6,653 nucleotides of DNA from a bacterium BMS3Bbin07 (GTDB lineage Bacteria > Nitrospirota > Thermodesulfovibrionia > Thermodesulfovibrionales > JdFR-85). A model generated the notes under the pieces. The model did no database searches and was not told the origin of the DNA. It saw only the letters and a program-made list of their open reading frames with translations. This document shows positions 4,815-6,653 of this stretch, one piece after another. Numbering within the stretch: position 1 is the stretch's first letter; every line of letters starts with the position of its first letter. The stretch lies in the NCBI GenBank assembly GCA_002898135.1, contig BDTQ01000302.1:1-6653 (forward strand), in the 5' to 3' direction. Both the position numbers and the translations under genes were made by a program.

Positions 4815-6050
4815 TCAGTAAATGGGGAACCTGTTACAGAGGGTAAGCACACGTTGCCTTAAGACCCTCAGCTCATCCTCATTTTTTGAATTATTAATAA
4901 CCTCATCAATAATCGAGGCAATCTCCGCCATCTCTTCCTCAGCCATTCCCCTGGTAGTTACACATGGGGAGCCAAGCCTTATCCCACTGGTTATTGTAGG
5001 GGGTTTTTCATCATAGGGTATGGCGTTTTTATTTACGGTTATTCCGGCTATGTCAAGGCTTGTCTCGGCTTCCTTGCCTGTGATGCCCTTTCCGGTAAGG
5101 TCAACGAGCATCAGGTGGTTGTCCGTCCCGCCCGAGACTATATCAAAACCCTTTTGAACAAGCTCTGCAGAGAGCCTTTTGGCGTTGTCCACGACTCTTC
5201 TCTGATAGCTTTTAAACTCCTCGGTCAATGCCTCTTTAAAGGCAACCGCCTTTGCAGCAATGACATGGACAAGAGGGCCGCCCTGTGTGCCTGGAAATAT
5301 CATCTTGTCTATTTTTTTTGCAAAATCCGCCCTGCACATGATCATCCCTCCGCGGGGACCCCTCAGGGTCTTGTGGGTGGTTGTTGTGACAAAATCCGAG
5401 TAGGGAAATGGTGAGGGATGTACTCCGGCGGCAATAAGTCCGGCAATATGGGCAATATCAGCAAGCAGGTAGGCGCCTACCTCATTGGCTATATCGGCAA
5501 ATGCCTTGAAATCAATAATCCTTGAGTATGCGCTTGCCCCTGTTATTATAAGTCCCGGGTGGTGCTTCATAGCAAGGTCCCGCACTTCATCCATATCAAT
5601 ATAGCCGTCTTTATTTACACCGTAGGTTACCGGATTGTATAAAAAACCTGAAAAATTTACGGAAGCTCCGTGAGACAGGTGCCCTCCGTGGTTCAGGCTC
5701 ATTCCGAGTACAGTATCTCCGGGCTTGAGGACTGAGAAGTAGACAGCCATATTGGCCTGTGTCCCTGAGTGAGGCTGTACATTAATGTGCTCAGCTCCAA
5801 AGAGCTCCCTTGCCCTCTGAATTGCGAGGTCCTCAACCTGATCGGCAAATTCGCAGCCTCCATAATAGCGTCTTCCGGGATATCCCTCAGCGTATTTGTT
5901 TGTGAATACAGAACCCTGTGCTTCAAGGACTGCCTGTGAGGCATAGTTTTCCGAGGCAATAAGAAGTATCTTGTTTTTTTCTCTCGCTGTCTCGTTAATA
6001 ACTGCATCATAGACATCGGGGTCAACAATTTTCAATGATTCAAGACTCAT
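4815..6050 (-). CDS. glyA: Serine hydroxymethyltransferase
   Basis: GlyA interconverts serine plus tetrahydrofolate with glycine plus 5,10-methylenetetrahydrofolate, a PLP-dependent cytoplasmic reaction and the main source of one-carbon units. The 411 residues fit the usual bacterial length of about 410-430. Visible motifs are [10 protein letters not shown] (29-38), [17 protein letters not shown] (51-67), PHSGTQAN (93-100), [19 protein letters not shown] (196-214) with D198 and H201, and [14 protein letters not shown] (222-235) with the PLP-binding lysine K227. FPGTQGGP and the C-terminal [12 protein letters not shown] complete the pattern. No truncation or frameshift is seen. The start is set by AGGAG (6060-6056), 5 bp before the ATG. 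The rpiB stop lies 13 bp upstream, so both genes share a transcript. nrdR follows in the same direction but beyond an inserted element. I see no dedicated terminator after glyA other than whatever that element's inverted ends provide. Confidence 0.98.
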   Translation of the reverse strand: MSLESLKIVDPDVYDAVINETAREKNKILLIASENYASQAVLEAQGSVFTNKYAEGYPGRRYYGGCEFADQVEDLAIQRARELFGAEHINVQPHSGTQANMAVYFSVLKPGDTVLGMSLNHGGHLSHGASVNFSGFLYNPVTYGVNKDGYIDMDEVRDLAMKHHPGLIITGASAYSRIIDFKAFADIANEVGAYLLADIAHIAGLIAAGVHPSPFPYSDFVTTTTHKTLRGPRGGMIMCRADFAKKIDKMIFPGTQGGPLVHVIAAKAVAFKEALTEEFKSYQRRVVDNAKRLSAELVQKGFDIVSGGTDNHLMLVDLTGKGITGKEAETSLDIAGITVNKNAIPYDEKPPTITSGIRLGSPCVTTRGMAEEEMAEIASIIDEVINNSKNEDELRVLRQRVLTLCNRFPIY

Positions 6051-6063
6051 CTCTGCTCCTTCA

Positions 6064-6525
6064 TCACTCCTTGTTTCCTTCGTTGAGTTTTGTTTCTATT
6101 ATTGAAATCTTTTCAAGTCTCCTTGAATGCCTCTGGCCTTCAAAAGGTGTCTCAAGCCATATCTTTACTATCTCTGCAGCAATCTCATCATCTATTATTT
6201 TTGCACCAAGAACAAGAATATTTGAATCATTATGAAGACGGCCCATCCTGGCAGTAAGGGGGTTGTGGCAGAGTGTTGCACGGACACCCGGAAATTTATT
6301 GGCTACAATTGACATGCCGAGTCCCGTGCCGCATATCAGGATGCCCCTTTCAATCTCTCCTGAAGCGACAGCATCTGATACCCTTTCACCATAATCAGGG
6401 TAATCAACAGAGCAGTTATCACCTGTTCCATAATCCCGGGTATCTATCCCGAATCTCTGGAGCAGTGTCTTAATGTTTTCCTTTAGTTCCAGACCAGCAT
6501 GGTCACAAGCAATGGCAATTTTCAT
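6064..6525 (-). CDS. rpiB: Ribose 5-phosphate isomerase B
   Basis: RpiB interconverts ribose 5-phosphate and ribulose 5-phosphate in the pentose phosphate pathway; it belongs to the RpiB/LacA/LacB family. With the start at 6525 the protein has 153 residues, slightly longer than the usual 145-150. Motifs are [11 protein letters not shown] (1-11) with D8 and H9, DYPDYGERV (41-49), [17 protein letters not shown] (61-77) with the expected catalytic C65, and [12 protein letters not shown] (96-107) with H98. [12 protein letters not shown] (129-140) closes the phosphate-binding region. An in-frame ATG at 6534 would add MSS and is about equally possible. An ATG at 6603 would add 26 unrelated residues and is unlikely. 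Neither close start has a recognisable ribosome binding site, which is odd beside glyA and nrdR. glyA follows after 13 bp. LacA/LacB is less likely because there is no sugar-degradation context. Confidence 0.93.
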   Translation of the reverse strand: MKIAIACDHAGLELKENIKTLLQRFGIDTRDYGTGDNCSVDYPDYGERVSDAVASGEIERGILICGTGLGMSIVANKFPGVRATLCHNPLTARMGRLHNDSNILVLGAKIIDDEIAAEIVKIWLETPFEGQRHSRRLEKISIIETKLNEGNKE

Positions 6526-6537
6526 TGAAGACATAAT

Positions 6538-6566
6538 ATTATTTAGTGTTCTGTTTCTGGTGTCAA
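6538..6566 (-). promoter_or_regulatory. Candidate promoter of the rpiB-glyA operon (proximal)
   Basis: On the minus strand a perfect TTGACA (6566-6561) is followed after 17 bases by AATAAT (6543-6538, 5 of 6). Transcription would start around 6531, inside the MSS codons of the longer rpiB start, leaving the ATG at 6525 nearly leaderless. It is an alternative or addition to the distal candidate. Confidence 0.35.
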
Positions 6567-6598
6567 TTTGAGGTTTATAGACAACGACACTGGAAATT

Positions 6599-6628
6599 AT
6601 CATAAATAACCAAAAGCATTGAAGTCAA
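6599..6628 (-). promoter_or_regulatory. Candidate promoter of the rpiB-glyA operon (distal)
   Basis: On the minus strand TTGACT (6628-6623) and TATGAT (6604-6599), 18 bases apart, each match sigma-70 consensus at 5 of 6 positions. Transcription would start near 6592, leaving a leader of about 60 bases before rpiB. It overlaps a plus-strand -35-like sequence. Consensus match only. Confidence 0.4.
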
Positions 6629-6648
6629 GAAAAGAAATATTGTATAAT
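6619..6648 (+). promoter_or_regulatory. Candidate plus-strand promoter at right edge
   Basis: TTGAAG (6619-6624) and a perfect TATAAT (6643-6648) are 18 bases apart and would drive a gene to the right, outside the window. The region is AT-rich, so a chance -10 is quite possible. Confidence 0.3.
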
Positions 6649-6653
6649 TTATA

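Noticed and set aside
6526..6603. Start of rpiB at ATG 6603
   Set aside because: It adds 26 residues before the universally N-terminal [11 protein letters not shown], has no ribosome binding site, and spans promoter-like sequences.
6526..6653. Glycine or other riboswitch upstream of the rpiB-glyA operon
   Set aside because: The stretch is AT-rich with no conserved aptamer elements that I can recognise.

Overview
The window is ordinary bacterial chromosome, mid-GC and densely packed with housekeeping genes. Eight genes are supported: one partial at the left edge and seven complete. There is no phage, CRISPR, transposase or toxin-antitoxin content. The mix of a DUF512 radical-SAM-type protein, a DUF2155 lipoprotein, the rpiB-glyA-nrdR order and small TA-flanked inverted-repeat elements suggests a Gram-negative anaerobe-type lineage. 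Nitrospirota (Thermodesulfovibrio-like) or a deltaproteobacterial relative fits best. This placement is inferred from gene content only; no rRNA marker is present.

Left part (1-2047): the 3' part of a DUF512 gene is followed 3 bp later by aroE (shikimate dehydrogenase), and the two look translationally coupled. A GC-rich hairpin at 1495-1516 separates aroE from a convergent minus-strand gene for a DUF2155 lipoprotein. That gene has its own promoter-like sequence and strong ribosome binding site.

Middle (2048-4099, plus strand): rsmD (16S rRNA G966 methyltransferase), then coaD (phosphopantetheine adenylyltransferase) and queE (7-carboxy-7-deazaguanine synthase). coaD and queE abut exactly, stop to start. 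Between rsmD and coaD sits a 136-bp element with 14-bp ends and TA flanks. Its left TA forms the first two bases of the rsmD stop codon.

Right part (4107-6534, minus strand): rpiB, glyA and nrdR in transcription order, a grouping familiar from many bacteria. rpiB and glyA are 13 bp apart. glyA and nrdR are separated by 243 bp, most of it a second inverted-repeat element (4615-4796) of the AACCACAGAG..CACAGAG type. Inside it lies a degenerate remnant of the first element. nrdR and queE converge with only 7 bp between their stop codons.

Functionally, the genes serve aromatic amino acid, CoA and queuosine precursor synthesis, ribosome modification, pentose phosphate and one-carbon metabolism, and regulation of ribonucleotide reductase. 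I found no evidence of a new multi-gene system. The most interesting material is the pair of related small mobile-element-like repeats and what they did to the neighbouring genes.
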